DNA of 64,000 bases from Acinetobacter gyllenbergii CIP 110306 = MTCC 11365 (GTDB lineage Bacteria > Pseudomonadota > Gammaproteobacteria > Pseudomonadales > Moraxellaceae). Both the position numbers and the translations under genes were made by a program. Each line of letters begins with the position of its first letter. Position 1 is the stretch's first letter. Of the stretch, positions 7,643-16,337 are shown one piece after another. The notes under the pieces were generated by a model. It was not told the origin of the DNA, did not search any database, and saw nothing but the letters and a program-made list of their open reading frames with translations. The stretch covers positions 124,001 to 188,000 of the forward strand of contig NZ_ATGG01000013.1 of assembly GCF_000413855.1 (NCBI RefSeq), read 5' to 3'.

Positions 7643-8356
7643 ATGCAATTTACTGAACAGCAGCAGGACAAATTAAGTAAAGTTCAGTTGGACGAGTCTT
7701 GGAAAATCTCATTATCAGAGTTTTTGCTTAGTCAAAAAATGGATAATTTACGTGAGTTTTTACAGCAAGAAAAAGTTGCTGAAAAGACGATTTATCCACC
7801 CAGTAAACAGATTTTTAATGCGCTGAATACCACACCGCTTGGTGAAGTTAAAGTCGTTATTTTAGGCCAAGATCCATATCATGGTCCAAATCAGGCCAAT
7901 GGTCTAAGTTTTTCGGTACAAAGAGGGGTTGCATTACCGCCATCTTTACGTAATATTTTTCACGAATTACATACCGATCTGGCTGTACCGATTTCACGTC
8001 ATGGTGATTTGAGCCAATGGGCAGCACAAGGGGTGCTGTTACTCAACAGTGTACTCACGGTAGAAGCAGGACAACCGACTTCACATCAAAAACAAGGATG
8101 GGAAGACTTTACCGATACTGTTATTGACGTATTAAATGAACAGCGTGAACATGTGGTGTTTATTTTATGGGGTGCGTATGCACAACGTAAAGGTCAACGT
8201 ATTGATCGTAATCGACATCTTGTGCTAACGGCAGCGCATCCATCACCACTTGCTGCGAATCGTGGTGGCTTTTTTGGCTGTAAAGTATTTTCTAAAACCA
8301 ATCAATATTTGAAACAACATGGCATTGAGCCTATAGACTGGCAATTGGACGCATAA
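7643..8356 (+). CDS. ung: Uracil-DNA glycosylase, family 1
   Basis: Removes uracil from DNA as the first step of base excision repair. I place the start at ATG 7643 (M-Q-F-T-E-Q-Q-Q), giving 237 residues: CAAGGA at 7631-7636 is well spaced for it. An upstream GTG (7619) and ATG (7637) are in frame but less likely. The catalytic motif G-Q-D-P-Y-H-G (Asp ~77) and the DNA-intercalation motif H-P-S-P-L near the C-terminus are complete, with [10 protein letters not shown] between. The stop codon overlaps the next gene's ATG by one base (TAATG), suggesting co-translation. Confidence 0.95.
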   Translation: MQFTEQQQDKLSKVQLDESWKISLSEFLLSQKMDNLREFLQQEKVAEKTIYPPSKQIFNALNTTPLGEVKVVILGQDPYHGPNQANGLSFSVQRGVALPPSLRNIFHELHTDLAVPISRHGDLSQWAAQGVLLLNSVLTVEAGQPTSHQKQGWEDFTDTVIDVLNEQREHVVFILWGAYAQRKGQRIDRNRHLVLTAAHPSPLAANRGGFFGCKVFSKTNQYLKQHGIEPIDWQLDA

Positions 8357-9477
8357 TGACTTCTCCTGATTTAAATAGCTATCATCCAGATTTAGTTATT
8401 GAACACGCAAAAAATGGTTGGCGAATCATTCGTCTTAATCGCCCTAAATCTTTGCACGCTTTGGATGAATCCATCGTCAGTGCATTGCTTCAGGTTTTTG
8501 AAGATTTTCATGTCGATGAGACAGTGAAAGCAATCTGGTTTGATTCAACCACACCGAAAGCATTTTGTGCGGGTGGAGATGTGCGTAAATTACGCCAGTT
8601 GGTGATAAATCAGGAAGTTGATGCGGCCAATCAATTCTTCCAGCAAGAATATGCGCTTGATCTATTGTTACATAATTATGCTAAACCGATTGTAGTGTGG
8701 GGCGAAGGTTATGTGATGGGTGGTGGGCTCGGTCTGTTTATGGCTGCGCCATTCCGTCTAGTCACCCCTTATTCACGTTTGGCGATGCCAGAAATCAATA
8801 TTGGTTTGTATCCAGATGTTGGTGCGAGCCGTTTCTTGGCAGATCGTGGTCAAATTGGCCTGTTTACAGGATTAACGGGTTCAATCATGACCGCCGCAGG
8901 TGCATTCAGTATTGGTTGGGCGACACATATTTGTGAAGCGCAGCGTGATAATGTCTTGCAGAAAGTTTTGAATGTAGACTGGAATCATTACCCAGCAGGT
9001 GCATTCAGAGCGATTGATGACACTTTAAATAGTTTACATCGCCCAGTCGCTTCGGGTCCGTTGCAAAACTCAATTGATGTAATTCATAGTGTATGTCGTG
9101 GACAAAGCTTTGAATATGACTACCAGTCAATTATTGGATTGAGCGATGCAAGTAGTGACTGGTTGCGCCAAGCAAGTGAAAACTTGCAGAAAGGTTCTCC
9201 AAGTACAGCTGCAATTACTTGGTTATTATGGCAGTGGGGCAAACAAGGTCATGCTTGGGATGAGGTTTTTGCACTAGAAGCCCAAATCTCTGATTGGAAG
9301 ATTCGTCATCCAGATTTTGTCGAGGGTGTGCGTGCTCGTTTAGTGGATAAAGACTTATCTCCAGAATGGCAGGCAACTGAGCAGCTTAGCTTGAAAGGTA
9401 TCTTGGGAGATTGTCCTCCAGTTACTAATATCGAAAGCTGGAATGCATTGTTAAAGCAATATGGTGTTATTGCCTGA
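8356..9477 (+). CDS. Enoyl-CoA hydratase/isomerase family; 3-hydroxyisobutyryl-CoA hydrolase-like
   Basis: 373 residues, the length of HIBCH-type enzymes rather than the ~260 of crotonases. Crotonase features are clear: F-C-A-G-G-D-V (oxyanion hole, ~72-78), G-Y-V-M-G-G-G-L-G-L, and M-P-E-I-N-I-G-L-Y-P-D-V-G, which holds the Glu and Asp that act in 3-hydroxyisobutyryl-CoA hydrolase of valine breakdown. The C-terminal ~110 residues are the HIBCH-specific helical extension. No other valine catabolic gene is adjacent, so the substrate is inferred from family features only. It overlaps ung by one base and is followed after 5 bp by tadA. Confidence 0.8.
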   Translation: MTSPDLNSYHPDLVIEHAKNGWRIIRLNRPKSLHALDESIVSALLQVFEDFHVDETVKAIWFDSTTPKAFCAGGDVRKLRQLVINQEVDAANQFFQQEYALDLLLHNYAKPIVVWGEGYVMGGGLGLFMAAPFRLVTPYSRLAMPEINIGLYPDVGASRFLADRGQIGLFTGLTGSIMTAAGAFSIGWATHICEAQRDNVLQKVLNVDWNHYPAGAFRAIDDTLNSLHRPVASGPLQNSIDVIHSVCRGQSFEYDYQSIIGLSDASSDWLRQASENLQKGSPSTAAITWLLWQWGKQGHAWDEVFALEAQISDWKIRHPDFVEGVRARLVDKDLSPEWQATEQLSLKGILGDCPPVTNIESWNALLKQYGVIA

Positions 9478-9482
9478 GCCGT

Positions 9483-9992
9483 ATGAATTCTGAAAATCGT
9501 AATGATGAATATTGGATGCAGCTTGCCTATGAGCAGGCTGCATTGGCCGCAGCCCAAGGTGAAATCCCTGTGGGGGCAATTTTAGTGAGTAATGGGCAGG
9601 TGATTGGTGCTGGATATAATGCGCCGATTAAGCTTTCCGACCCGACTGCGCATGCCGAGATACAAGCTTTACGTGTTGCGTGCCAGTCATTAAATAACTA
9701 TCGTTTGCCTGAAGATACCACCCTCTATGTCACCCTTGAGCCTTGTACCATGTGTGTAGGCGCTTTAGTACATGCACGTGTTCAGCGCGTAGTTTTTGCC
9801 ACAACTGAACCGAAAGCGGGTTCTTTAATCAGTGCCAGACAACTACTTGATAGTGGTTATTACAATCATAAATTTGTCTTTGAGCAAGGTTGCTTACAAG
9901 CACAATGTTCACAACAATTGAGTGATTTCTTTAAACAGAGGCGGGATGAAAAGAAGAAAATTCGGTCATCAAAAACGTCCTTAAATGATTAA
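9483..9992 (+). CDS. tadA: tRNA(Arg) adenosine-34 deaminase
   Basis: Converts A34 to inosine at the wobble position of tRNA-Arg(ACG); essential in most bacteria. The 169-residue protein has the zinc deaminase signature: His57-A-Glu59 (H-A-E-I) and P-C88-T-M-C91 (E-P-C-T-M-C-V-G-A), plus N-A-P substrate contacts near residue 46. The C-terminus is Lys/Arg rich, as usual in TadA. It starts 5 bp after the HIBCH-like gene and probably shares its transcript. Confidence 0.93.
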   Translation: MNSENRNDEYWMQLAYEQAALAAAQGEIPVGAILVSNGQVIGAGYNAPIKLSDPTAHAEIQALRVACQSLNNYRLPEDTTLYVTLEPCTMCVGALVHARVQRVVFATTEPKAGSLISARQLLDSGYYNHKFVFEQGCLQAQCSQQLSDFFKQRRDEKKKIRSSKTSLND

Positions 9993-10058
9993 AAGTGTCT
10001 TTAAGATTATGGCAAACTAAGCCTCCAATGATTTTGGATCACATAAAAAGGCAATGTT

Positions 10059-10499
10059 ATGCGTAATGCAATTACTGTAAAAAAAGAATTTAATGCACCG
10101 ATCTCAGAAGTTTTTGACTTGTTGTCAAAACATGCTACTTACAATAAGGCGTTTGCACCTTTACAAGTTGTTCGTGTAAAGGACTCGGCTGACCCAAAAC
10201 GTCCTGATGGCATTGGTTCGATTCGCCGTATGGGGTTTGGTCCAATCAAACCATTACAAGAAGAAATTACCCTGTTGGAAGAAAATAAGCGGATTGAATA
10301 TAAACTGATTAATAATCCATTGGTGAAGCATCATTTAGGACAAATCGATTTTAAAGAAATTACTCCTTATATTACGTTGGTGACCTATAAGATTGAATTT
10401 ACGGCAAAAGCCCCTTTAGTTAGTAAATTAGTTCTTGCACAACTCAAAGCAGCGATTACACTAGGCTTTTCAAAATTAGCCAAATCAGTTGCTTCATAA
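10059..10499 (+). CDS. SRPBCC (START-like) family protein
   Basis: 146 residues with the helix-grip fold pattern of the polyketide cyclase/dehydrase and lipid transport group: a first strand ending in F-N-A-P-I-S-E-V-F-D-L-L, then a glycine-rich turn D-G-I-G-S-I-R-R-M, strands with E-E-I-T-L-L-E-E and R-I-E-Y-K-L-I, and a long C-terminal helix (~118-145). These proteins bind hydrophobic ligands in a central cavity; the ligand here is unknown. The stop lies 9 bases before the likely cmk start, so the two may be co-transcribed. Confidence 0.8.
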   Translation: MRNAITVKKEFNAPISEVFDLLSKHATYNKAFAPLQVVRVKDSADPKRPDGIGSIRRMGFGPIKPLQEEITLLEENKRIEYKLINNPLVKHHLGQIDFKEITPYITLVTYKIEFTAKAPLVSKLVLAQLKAAITLGFSKLAKSVAS

Positions 10500-10508
10500 G
10501 AGATGGAA

Positions 10509-11189
10509 ATGACAATTCATATTATTACGATCGATGGCCCTAGTGGTTCAGGTAAGGGTACATTAGCCGCCAAAATAGCCGCACATTATCAATATAATTT
10601 ATTAGATTCTGGAGCGTTATATCGTTTACTTGGATTGTCACTCTTTCAACGTGGCTTGCTTGACCAAATTGACTCGAACTTAGATCAATGCGTTGAGTAT
10701 GCAACACATTTAGATATCGAATTTAAAACCACTGAAGCAGCGACATTGATTTTGCTTGAGGGTGTCGATGTCACCCATACCATTCGAACAGAACAAGTTG
10801 GAGAGTATGCTTCTAGAGTTGCCACTGTACCCGAATTAAGAAAAGCATTATTTGAACGTCAACGTGCTTTTATTCAGGCGCCAGGTTTAGTAGCTGATGG
10901 GCGAGATATGGCAACATCGATTTTTCCAGAAGCCCAAGCCAAGATTTACTTAACTGCATCGGCTGAATCTCGCGCAGAGCGACGTGTAAAACAGTTGCAG
11001 GGCATGGGTCTTGATGCTAAAATAAGCGACATTTTATCTAACATACAGGCTAGAGATAAAAGAGATATGGAGCGTTCGGTTGCTCCACTCAAGCCCGCTG
11101 AAGATGCGTATATCATTGATAGTTCTACAATAGGTATCAATGAAGTGTTTCAGTTGATGGTGAATTATATCGATAGTCGTATTCAGTAG
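10509..11189 (+). CDS. cmk: (d)CMP kinase
   Basis: Phosphorylates CMP and dCMP in pyrimidine nucleotide synthesis. The P-loop G-P-S-G-S-G-K-G-T sits at the N-terminus and the CMP-kinase signatures [21 protein letters not shown] and R-D-K-R-D-M-E-R follow in order. I choose ATG 10509 ([10 protein letters not shown], 226 residues), as in related proteins; an ATG at 10503 would add two residues. rpsA follows on the same strand after about 115 bp, the same cmk-rpsA-ihfB order as in E. coli. Confidence 0.95.
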   Translation: MTIHIITIDGPSGSGKGTLAAKIAAHYQYNLLDSGALYRLLGLSLFQRGLLDQIDSNLDQCVEYATHLDIEFKTTEAATLILLEGVDVTHTIRTEQVGEYASRVATVPELRKALFERQRAFIQAPGLVADGRDMATSIFPEAQAKIYLTASAESRAERRVKQLQGMGLDAKISDILSNIQARDKRDMERSVAPLKPAEDAYIIDSSTIGINEVFQLMVNYIDSRIQ

Positions 11190-11303
11190 ATACACAATTT
11201 TTTATCAGTTGAAGCATTGCTTGATCAGATTTTTTGGACAATGTAACAACTTAACTAAACCGGCCTTGTCTGATCCAAGACCGCGGACTTTATCAGGTAT
11301 ATC

Positions 11304-12986
11304 ATGACCGAATCTTTTGCAGCCCTCTTTGAAGAAAGTGAATTAAACCTCAACGTTGAAAAGGGTGCAGTCATCCAAGGTACTGTTGTTAGTATCGATT
11401 CTGACTGGGTTACTGTTGACACTGGCCTTAAATCTGAAGGCGTTGTTGACCGTGCTGAATTTTTAAATGAACAACGTGAACTTGAAGTTCAAGTTGGCGA
11501 TACTGTTGACGTAGTTGTTGAAGCGCTTGACAACGGTATGGGTCAAACAGTTTTATCACGTGAAAAAGCGAAACGTGCTGAAACTTGGACTAAACTTGAG
11601 AAAATCTTTGAAGACGGCGAAATCGTTACTGGTGTTATCTCTGGTAAGGTTAAAGGCGGTTTCACTGTTGACATCGGTCCTGTACGTGCATTCTTACCAG
11701 GTTCTTTAGTTGACACTCGTCCTATCCGTGACACAACTCACCTTGAAGGTAAAGAGTTAGAGTTCAAAGTAATCAAACTTGATGCTAAACGTAACAACGT
11801 TGTTGTATCTCGTCGTGCAGTTATGGAAGCTGAATCTTCAGCTGACCGTGAAGCATTACTTGCTCAACTTGAAGAAGGTCAAACAGTTACAGGTACAATC
11901 AAGAACCTTACTGATTACGGCGCGTTCGTTGATCTTGGCGGTATTGATGGTCTTCTACATATCACAGATATGGCTTGGAAGCGTATCAAGCACCCTTCAG
12001 AAGTTGTTGAAGTTGGTCAAGAAGTTACAGTTAAAGTACTTAAATTTGACCGCGAGCGTAACCGCGTATCTTTAGGCCTTAAGCAATTAGGCGAAGATCC
12101 ATGGTTAGCGATCATGAGCCGTTACCCTAAAGGTTCTATCGTTAAAGCACGTGTTACTAACTTAACTGACTACGGTTGCTTCGCTGAAATCGCTGAAGGC
12201 GTTGAAGGTTTAGTACACGTTTCAGAAATGGACCACACAAACAAAAACATCCACCCATCTAAAGTTGTTCAGATCGGTGATGAAGTTGATGTTATGGTTC
12301 TTGAAGTTGATGAAGAACGTCGTCGTATTTCATTGGGTATCAAACAAACTCGTGCTAACCCATGGGAAGAGTTTGCTAAAGCAAATGAAAAAGGCGAAAA
12401 AGTTTCTGGTACAATCAAGTCAATCACTGACTTCGGTATCTTCATCGGTTTATCTGGTGGTATCGACGGTTTAGTACACTTGTCTGATATTTCTTGGAAC
12501 GAACAAGGCGAAGAAGCGATTCGTCGTTACAAGAAAGGTGACACAGTTGAAGCGGTTATCTTATCTGTTGACGCTGAAGGCAACCGTATCAGCCTTGGTA
12601 TCAAGCAATTAAACAGCGATCCATTCAATGACTTCTTAGCTGCGAATGAGCGCGGTGCTTTAGTTAAAGGTACTGTAACTGCTGTTGATGCTAAAGGTGC
12701 TACAGTTAAATTAGCTGATGACATCGAAGCAACACTTAAAGCTTCAGAAATCAACCGTGACCGCGTTGAAGATGCGACTAAATTCTTAGAAGTTGGTCAA
12801 GAAGTTGAAGCGAAGATCATCAACGTTGATCGCAAATCTCGCTCTATCAACTTGTCTATCAAAGCGAAAGACGAAGCTGAAGAGAAAGAAGCTGTGAACA
12901 ATGCTCGCCAAGCTGCTGCAACTCAAGTTGCAGAAAGCAATGGTCCTAAGACTATTGGTGACTTAATTAAAGCTCAAATGAAGTAA
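11304..12986 (+). CDS. rpsA: 30S ribosomal protein S1
   Basis: 560 residues with six S1 RNA-binding repeats, beginning near residues 20, 105, 190, 277, 363 and 450. Repeats 3-6 carry the classical T-D-Y-G or T-D-F-G turn and G-L-V/L-H motifs; the first two are the divergent ribosome-binding repeats. S1 helps mRNA bind to the 30S subunit. Codon use is strongly biased (GTT, GAA, CGT), as expected for high expression. The ~110-nt leader contains an imperfect hairpin (GGCCTTG pairing with CAAGACC), possibly for autoregulation. A strong terminator follows. Confidence 0.98.
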   Translation: MTESFAALFEESELNLNVEKGAVIQGTVVSIDSDWVTVDTGLKSEGVVDRAEFLNEQRELEVQVGDTVDVVVEALDNGMGQTVLSREKAKRAETWTKLEKIFEDGEIVTGVISGKVKGGFTVDIGPVRAFLPGSLVDTRPIRDTTHLEGKELEFKVIKLDAKRNNVVVSRRAVMEAESSADREALLAQLEEGQTVTGTIKNLTDYGAFVDLGGIDGLLHITDMAWKRIKHPSEVVEVGQEVTVKVLKFDRERNRVSLGLKQLGEDPWLAIMSRYPKGSIVKARVTNLTDYGCFAEIAEGVEGLVHVSEMDHTNKNIHPSKVVQIGDEVDVMVLEVDEERRRISLGIKQTRANPWEEFAKANEKGEKVSGTIKSITDFGIFIGLSGGIDGLVHLSDISWNEQGEEAIRRYKKGDTVEAVILSVDAEGNRISLGIKQLNSDPFNDFLAANERGALVKGTVTAVDAKGATVKLADDIEATLKASEINRDRVEDATKFLEVGQEVEAKIINVDRKSRSINLSIKAKDEAEEKEAVNNARQAAATQVAESNGPKTIGDLIKAQMK

Positions 12987-12992
12987 TTTGTT

Positions 12993-13029
12993 AAAAAGTA
13001 CGTTTCTTGTAACTGAGACGTACTTTTTT
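12993..13029 (+). terminator. Intrinsic terminator after rpsA
   Basis: A perfect 11-bp stem AAAAAGTACGT / ACGTACTTTTT with a 14-nt loop and a T tract immediately follows the rpsA stop. Confidence 0.8.
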
Positions 13030-13044
13030 ATACAAAAATACTGT

Positions 13045-13082
13045 AAACGGTAGCGTAGTAATCATGTACTGCGCTACCGTTT
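13045..13082 (+). other. Second long hairpin between rpsA and ihfB
   Basis: The arms AAACGGTAGCGTAGTA (13045-13060) and TACTGCGCTACCGTTT (13067-13082) pair over 16 bp with a single G-U, loop ATCATG, and TTGTATTT after it. It may be a second terminator in tandem with the rpsA one or a structured element in the ihfB leader. Confidence 0.6.
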
Positions 13083-13143
13083 TGTATTTAAACAGGTTAT
13101 TATTAAAAACATTGGAAAGTAGCAATAATTAAAGAGGTCATCA

Positions 13144-13446
13144 ATGACTACTGAAGCACTTAATAAATCTGATTTAATTGAACGGATTGCACTTAAAAAC
13201 CCACACTTAGCTGAGCCTTTGGTTGAAGATGCAGTTAAGATTATGATTGATCAAATGATTGAAGCCCTTTCAAGCGGCGATCGTATTGAGATCCGTGGTT
13301 TTGGTAGTTTTGCATTACATCACCGTGAGCCACGTTTAGGGCGCAATCCTAAAACTGGTAAGTCTGTAGATGTCGCTGCAAAGGCAGTCCCACATTTTAA
13401 ACCTGGTAAGGCACTTCGTGACGCAGTAAACGAATCTGCCGAATAA
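13144..13446 (+). CDS. ihfB: Integration host factor subunit beta
   Basis: 100 residues of the HU/IHF fold. The DNA-intercalating arm R-N-P-K-T-G is at residues 67-72 with the key Pro69, preceded by [12 protein letters not shown] bends DNA sharply and acts in replication, recombination and transcription together with IHF-alpha encoded elsewhere. The ATG has AGAGGTCATCA upstream. Position directly after rpsA is conserved across gamma-proteobacteria. Confidence 0.95.
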   Translation: MTTEALNKSDLIERIALKNPHLAEPLVEDAVKIMIDQMIEALSSGDRIEIRGFGSFALHHREPRLGRNPKTGKSVDVAAKAVPHFKPGKALRDAVNESAE

Positions 13447-13460
13447 GAATTGAGGTGTTT

Positions 13461-13826
13461 ATGCGTTATGTATTAATTGCATTACTCGTTGCCATATTTG
13501 GTTATTCGCTTGCTTTAGTGCTTCAAAACCCAGCTGAGTTGCAAGTAGATTTACTATTTACTCAAGTTCCAGCAATGCGTTTGGGCTTATTGCTTTTACT
13601 GACCTTAGTCTTAGGTGTGGTGGTTGGTTTGCTTCTCGGTGTGCAAGTTTTCCGAGTGTTCCAAACCAGTTGGGAAATTAAGCGTCTTCGTAAAGATATT
13701 GACCATCTGCGTAAAGAGCAGATCCAGCTTGCACAACAGGCTGCCGCAGAAGCTGCTGCAAGTGTCAGACATGAAAAAACAGTGCTGGATATTCATCCAG
13801 AGAGTCAAACACGTACACCACTGTAA
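13461..13826 (+). CDS. lapA: LapA-domain membrane protein
   Basis: A small inner-membrane protein (about 121 residues) with two hydrophobic helices (~4-20 and ~35-60), a basic cytoplasmic segment and an Ala/Gln-rich coiled-coil-like tail. It matches the LapA (DUF1049) family that in E. coli works with LapB in control of LPS assembly. I choose ATG 13461 because TGAGG at 13451-13455 is correctly spaced; GTG 13455 is in frame but lies in the ribosome site. In E. coli lapB follows, then pyrF; here no lapB-like TPR gene follows and other genes lie before pyrF. Confidence 0.8.
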   Translation: MRYVLIALLVAIFGYSLALVLQNPAELQVDLLFTQVPAMRLGLLLLLTLVLGVVVGLLLGVQVFRVFQTSWEIKRLRKDIDHLRKEQIQLAQQAAAEAAASVRHEKTVLDIHPESQTRTPL

Positions 13827-13873
13827 TTAAGAATATTTTCTGCGCGATTAACTGTTAACGTTTTATAGCGAAT

Positions 13874-13907
13874 AAAAATAGCCCTTTTAATAAAGGGCTA
13901 TTTTTTT
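13874..13907. terminator. Bidirectional intrinsic terminator
   Basis: Stem AAAAATAGCCCTTT / AAAGGGCTATTTTT with A and T tracts on both sides serves lapA (+) and azlD (-), which converge here. Confidence 0.8.
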
Positions 13908-13910
13908 GCC

Positions 13911-14237
13911 TTAAGGAATGCCGAGGTATCTCAGGCTTGCAGTGATCAGCATCGCCACAAGAATAACCACGATCAGTGAATATTTCTTCCAAGCAAAGAT
14001 AAGGGCTACAGCAACGCCCACGATTTTACTCATTCCACTAAAATGAGTTTCAGAAAAAAGTGTATTGAATATGGCTAAGGTAAATAGAAGAACACAAGCA
14101 GAATCAGCGAGAAGTTGTTTGTGATGCTCTCTAAACGTTATACGATCAGCTAAATAGAATCCTGAATAGCGAATGAGATACGTGCCCAGTGCAAGTATGA
14201 CAATCCCTATGAAGATATAACTCTCACTATATTTCAT
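13911..14237 (-). CDS. azlD: AzlD-family branched-chain amino acid exporter subunit
   Basis: 108 residues with about four hydrophobic helices, matching AzlD, the small partner of AzlC. Together they export branched-chain amino acids or analogues across the inner membrane. Typical features are the T-Y-L-I-R-Y-S-G-F-Y-L motif near residues 19-29 and helices spread over the whole length. The ATG overlaps the azlC stop by 4 bp (ATGA), so the pair is translationally coupled. Confidence 0.85.
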   Translation of the reverse strand: MKYSESYIFIGIVILALGTYLIRYSGFYLADRITFREHHKQLLADSACVLLFTLAIFNTLFSETHFSGMSKIVGVAVALIFAWKKYSLIVVILVAMLITASLRYLGIP

Positions 14238-14890
14238 TTTGATTTACCTTTTAGCAACAGACCAAGCATTGATACGAGAACAGGTAAACCTGTTGGTAGT
14301 AGGGGGATAGATGCTAAAGACAATGTCGTGCCAAGAAATACTCGATTTCGTGTGGTTTTATTTTTGAGCATCGGCAAGATTAAAGCAAAAAGAATGGCGG
14401 GAAATGCGGCATCAATACCGAAGACATAAATATCAGGGATATTTTTACTAAGCAGATAACCAATAAACACACCAATTGGCCAAAGAATGCAAATCCCTAA
14501 TCCACACATCCAATACGCCCATTTCTTGGCTTGATCATTGTGTTGGCTTAGTCCAAACATCACACTTTCATCATTCATGATGTGACAAGCGATAAAACGA
14601 GATGCATTTTTCTCAATAAATGTCGCGACGGATAAACCAAATGGAAGATGACGTAGATTAATCAATATGCCAGTCAATGCGGCAAAAATAGGATTCGCAC
14701 CTGTCGCAATCATACCAATGAACGTAAATTCAGCCGCTCCAGCCAATACGGTCAAGGAAAGCAATATGGGAATCCACATGGGTACATCAAAGCTTGCTGC
14801 AACTGAACCGAGTGAAATTCCGACTATTCCTGTCGCAATAGAAATGAGACTAATGGCTTTGATGAGGTTAAATCGCTCTATATCTTGCAT
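14234..14890 (-). CDS. azlC: AzlC-family branched-chain amino acid exporter
   Basis: 218 residues with about five to six membrane helices. The family motifs A-G-A-A-E-F-T-F-I-G (~50-59) and N-L-R-H-L-P-F-G-L (~76-84) are clear. AzlC is the large subunit of the AzlCD exporter. The gene is divergent from an XRE-cupin regulator with an operator-rich 90-bp gap, the usual arrangement for AzlCD cassettes. Its presence between lapA and pyrF looks like a cassette placed into a conserved neighbourhood. Confidence 0.88.
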   Translation of the reverse strand: MQDIERFNLIKAISLISIATGIVGISLGSVAASFDVPMWIPILLSLTVLAGAAEFTFIGMIATGANPIFAALTGILINLRHLPFGLSVATFIEKNASRFIACHIMNDESVMFGLSQHNDQAKKWAYWMCGLGICILWPIGVFIGYLLSKNIPDIYVFGIDAAFPAILFALILPMLKNKTTRNRVFLGTTLSLASIPLLPTGLPVLVSMLGLLLKGKSK

Positions 14891-14908
14891 CTTTCTTTTC
14901 TATATCAA

Positions 14909-14965
14909 ACGAACGTACGATATAATAGATTAAATTTATATCGTTCGTCAAAACGAACATTCGTT
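14909..14965. promoter_or_regulatory. Candidate operators of the XRE-cupin regulator
   Basis: The gap between azlC and the regulator gene holds repeated ACGAAC/GTTCGT elements: ACGAAC (14909-14914) with GTTCGT (14943-14948), CGATATA (14918-14924) with TATATCG (14937-14943), and the palindrome AACGAA-CA-TTCGTT (14952-14965). A TATAAT hexamer (14921-14926) lies within this array, so binding would block a promoter here. Confidence 0.55.
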
Positions 14966-14979
14966 TTTTATGGTGAAAT

Positions 14980-15528
14980 ATGGCATTGCCAATTGAAATT
15001 GTTGCTAAAGGCTTACAAAGAGAAAGACAAAAGGCAGGGCTGTCCTTGGCAGAAGTGGCTCGCCGCGCAGGAATTGCGAAATCGACTTTGTCACAATTAG
15101 AAGCGGCACAAGGCAACCCGAGTCTGGAAACCTTATGGGCCTTGTGTGTGGCTTTGGATATTCCTTTCGCAAAGTTGATGGAAAGTAATATCACACAAAC
15201 GCAAGTGATTCGCTTTGGCGAAGGGCCTTCGGTTTCATCCGAGATTGCTCATTATCAAGCGATTTTATTGGCCAATTGTCCTACAGGTGCTAGACGGGAT
15301 GTGTATATCTTGGTCACCCAGCCCGGTGAGCCGCGCTGTAGTCAGCCCCATTCAATTGGCAGCATTGAGCATATTATTATTATGCAAGGCAAGGCTAAGG
15401 TTGGCTTGATTTCGGAACCTGTGCTGCTGAGTGAGGGTGATTATATTTGTTATCCAGCTGATCAAGCGCATATTTTTGAAGCACTGGAACCGAATACGCG
15501 AGCGATTTTGATCTCAGAGCAAAGATAA
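14980..15528 (+). CDS. XRE-family regulator with C-terminal cupin
   Basis: 182 residues. Residues 8-62 form an XRE/Cro helix-turn-helix (L-S-L-A-E-V-A-R-R-A-G-I-A-K-S-T-L-S-Q-L-E), and residues ~100-178 a small cupin with G-S-I-E-H-I-I-I-M-Q-G and L-S-E-G-D-Y-I-C-Y-P-A-D motifs that likely binds an amino acid or other small effector. Regulators of this type often sit divergently to AzlCD and control it. Local regulation of azlCD is inferred from the shared promoter region and its repeated ACGAAC elements. Confidence 0.85.
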   Translation: MALPIEIVAKGLQRERQKAGLSLAEVARRAGIAKSTLSQLEAAQGNPSLETLWALCVALDIPFAKLMESNITQTQVIRFGEGPSVSSEIAHYQAILLANCPTGARRDVYILVTQPGEPRCSQPHSIGSIEHIIIMQGKAKVGLISEPVLLSEGDYICYPADQAHIFEALEPNTRAILISEQR

Positions 15529-15581
15529 GGATGTTTGAGTTGGTTGGTAAAGCTTTTTTTCAATATGCTGGTTTTCTTGCT

Positions 15582-15609
15582 TTGTTCATACGCTGAATCA
15601 CTTTATAAT
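15582..15609 (+). promoter_or_regulatory. Candidate pyrF promoter
   Basis: -35 TTGTTC (15582-15587), 16-bp spacer, and consensus -10 TATAAT (15604-15609) precede the GTG start of pyrF by about 30 bp. Confidence 0.5.
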
Positions 15610-15640
15610 TACTCGATTTTTATGTGATGGAACTAGATTC

Positions 15641-16321
15641 GTGAGTATTATTGTTGCCCTAGACGCAAAAAGCCAATATGACGCCTTAACAATTGTTGAT
15701 CAGCTAGATCCGTCACTTTGTCGTGTTAAAGTGGGTAAAGAGCTGTTTACGCATGAAGGTCCATCCATTGTGAAAAACTTGCAAGACAAGGGTTTTGAGG
15801 TTTTTCTAGATTTAAAATTCCATGATATTCCAAATACGACGGCTCAGGCGGTATGTGCTGCAGCAGACCTTGGGGTGTGGATGGTCAACGTGCATGCATC
15901 TGGTGGTCGTAAAATGATGGAAACCTGTGTTGAGCGTCTGAAAGCTGGAAATTATCAAACCCAGCTGATTGCGGTGACGGTTTTGACCTCAATGGGCTGT
16001 GAAGATTTACGTGATCTTGGCTTAGATATCGAACCAGTTGAGCAGGTAAAGCGTTTAGCGAAACTCACTCAGGAAAGTGGTTTGGATGGTGTCGTTTGTT
16101 CAGCACAAGAAGCGAAAATTCTTCGTGAACTATTAGGACAAGATTTTGCTTTGGTTACACCAGGGATTCGCCCAGAAGGTTCAAATGCCGATGACCAAAA
16201 GCGTATTGTGACCCCTAAACAAGCCATGCTGGATGGTTCAACGCATTTGGTTATCGGTCGTCCAATCACCAAAGCTGAAAACCCAACTGAGATGTTAAAG
16301 TCAATTTTGGCTTCGATCTAA
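15641..16321 (+). CDS. pyrF: Orotidine 5'-phosphate decarboxylase
   Basis: Last step of UMP synthesis. The 226-residue protein has the catalytic array D57-L-K59-F-H-D62-I-P-N-T and the earlier K-V-G-K of the active site, with phosphate-binding G-R-P-I near residue 206. The start is GTG. In E. coli pyrF follows lapA-lapB; here azlCD and the XRE regulator intervene. It converges with the LysO-type gene, whose stop lies 16 bp away. Confidence 0.97.
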   Translation: MSIIVALDAKSQYDALTIVDQLDPSLCRVKVGKELFTHEGPSIVKNLQDKGFEVFLDLKFHDIPNTTAQAVCAAADLGVWMVNVHASGGRKMMETCVERLKAGNYQTQLIAVTVLTSMGCEDLRDLGLDIEPVEQVKRLAKLTQESGLDGVVCSAQEAKILRELLGQDFALVTPGIRPEGSNADDQKRIVTPKQAMLDGSTHLVIGRPITKAENPTEMLKSILASI

Positions 16322-16337
16322 TTGGGTTTGGCTTGGT

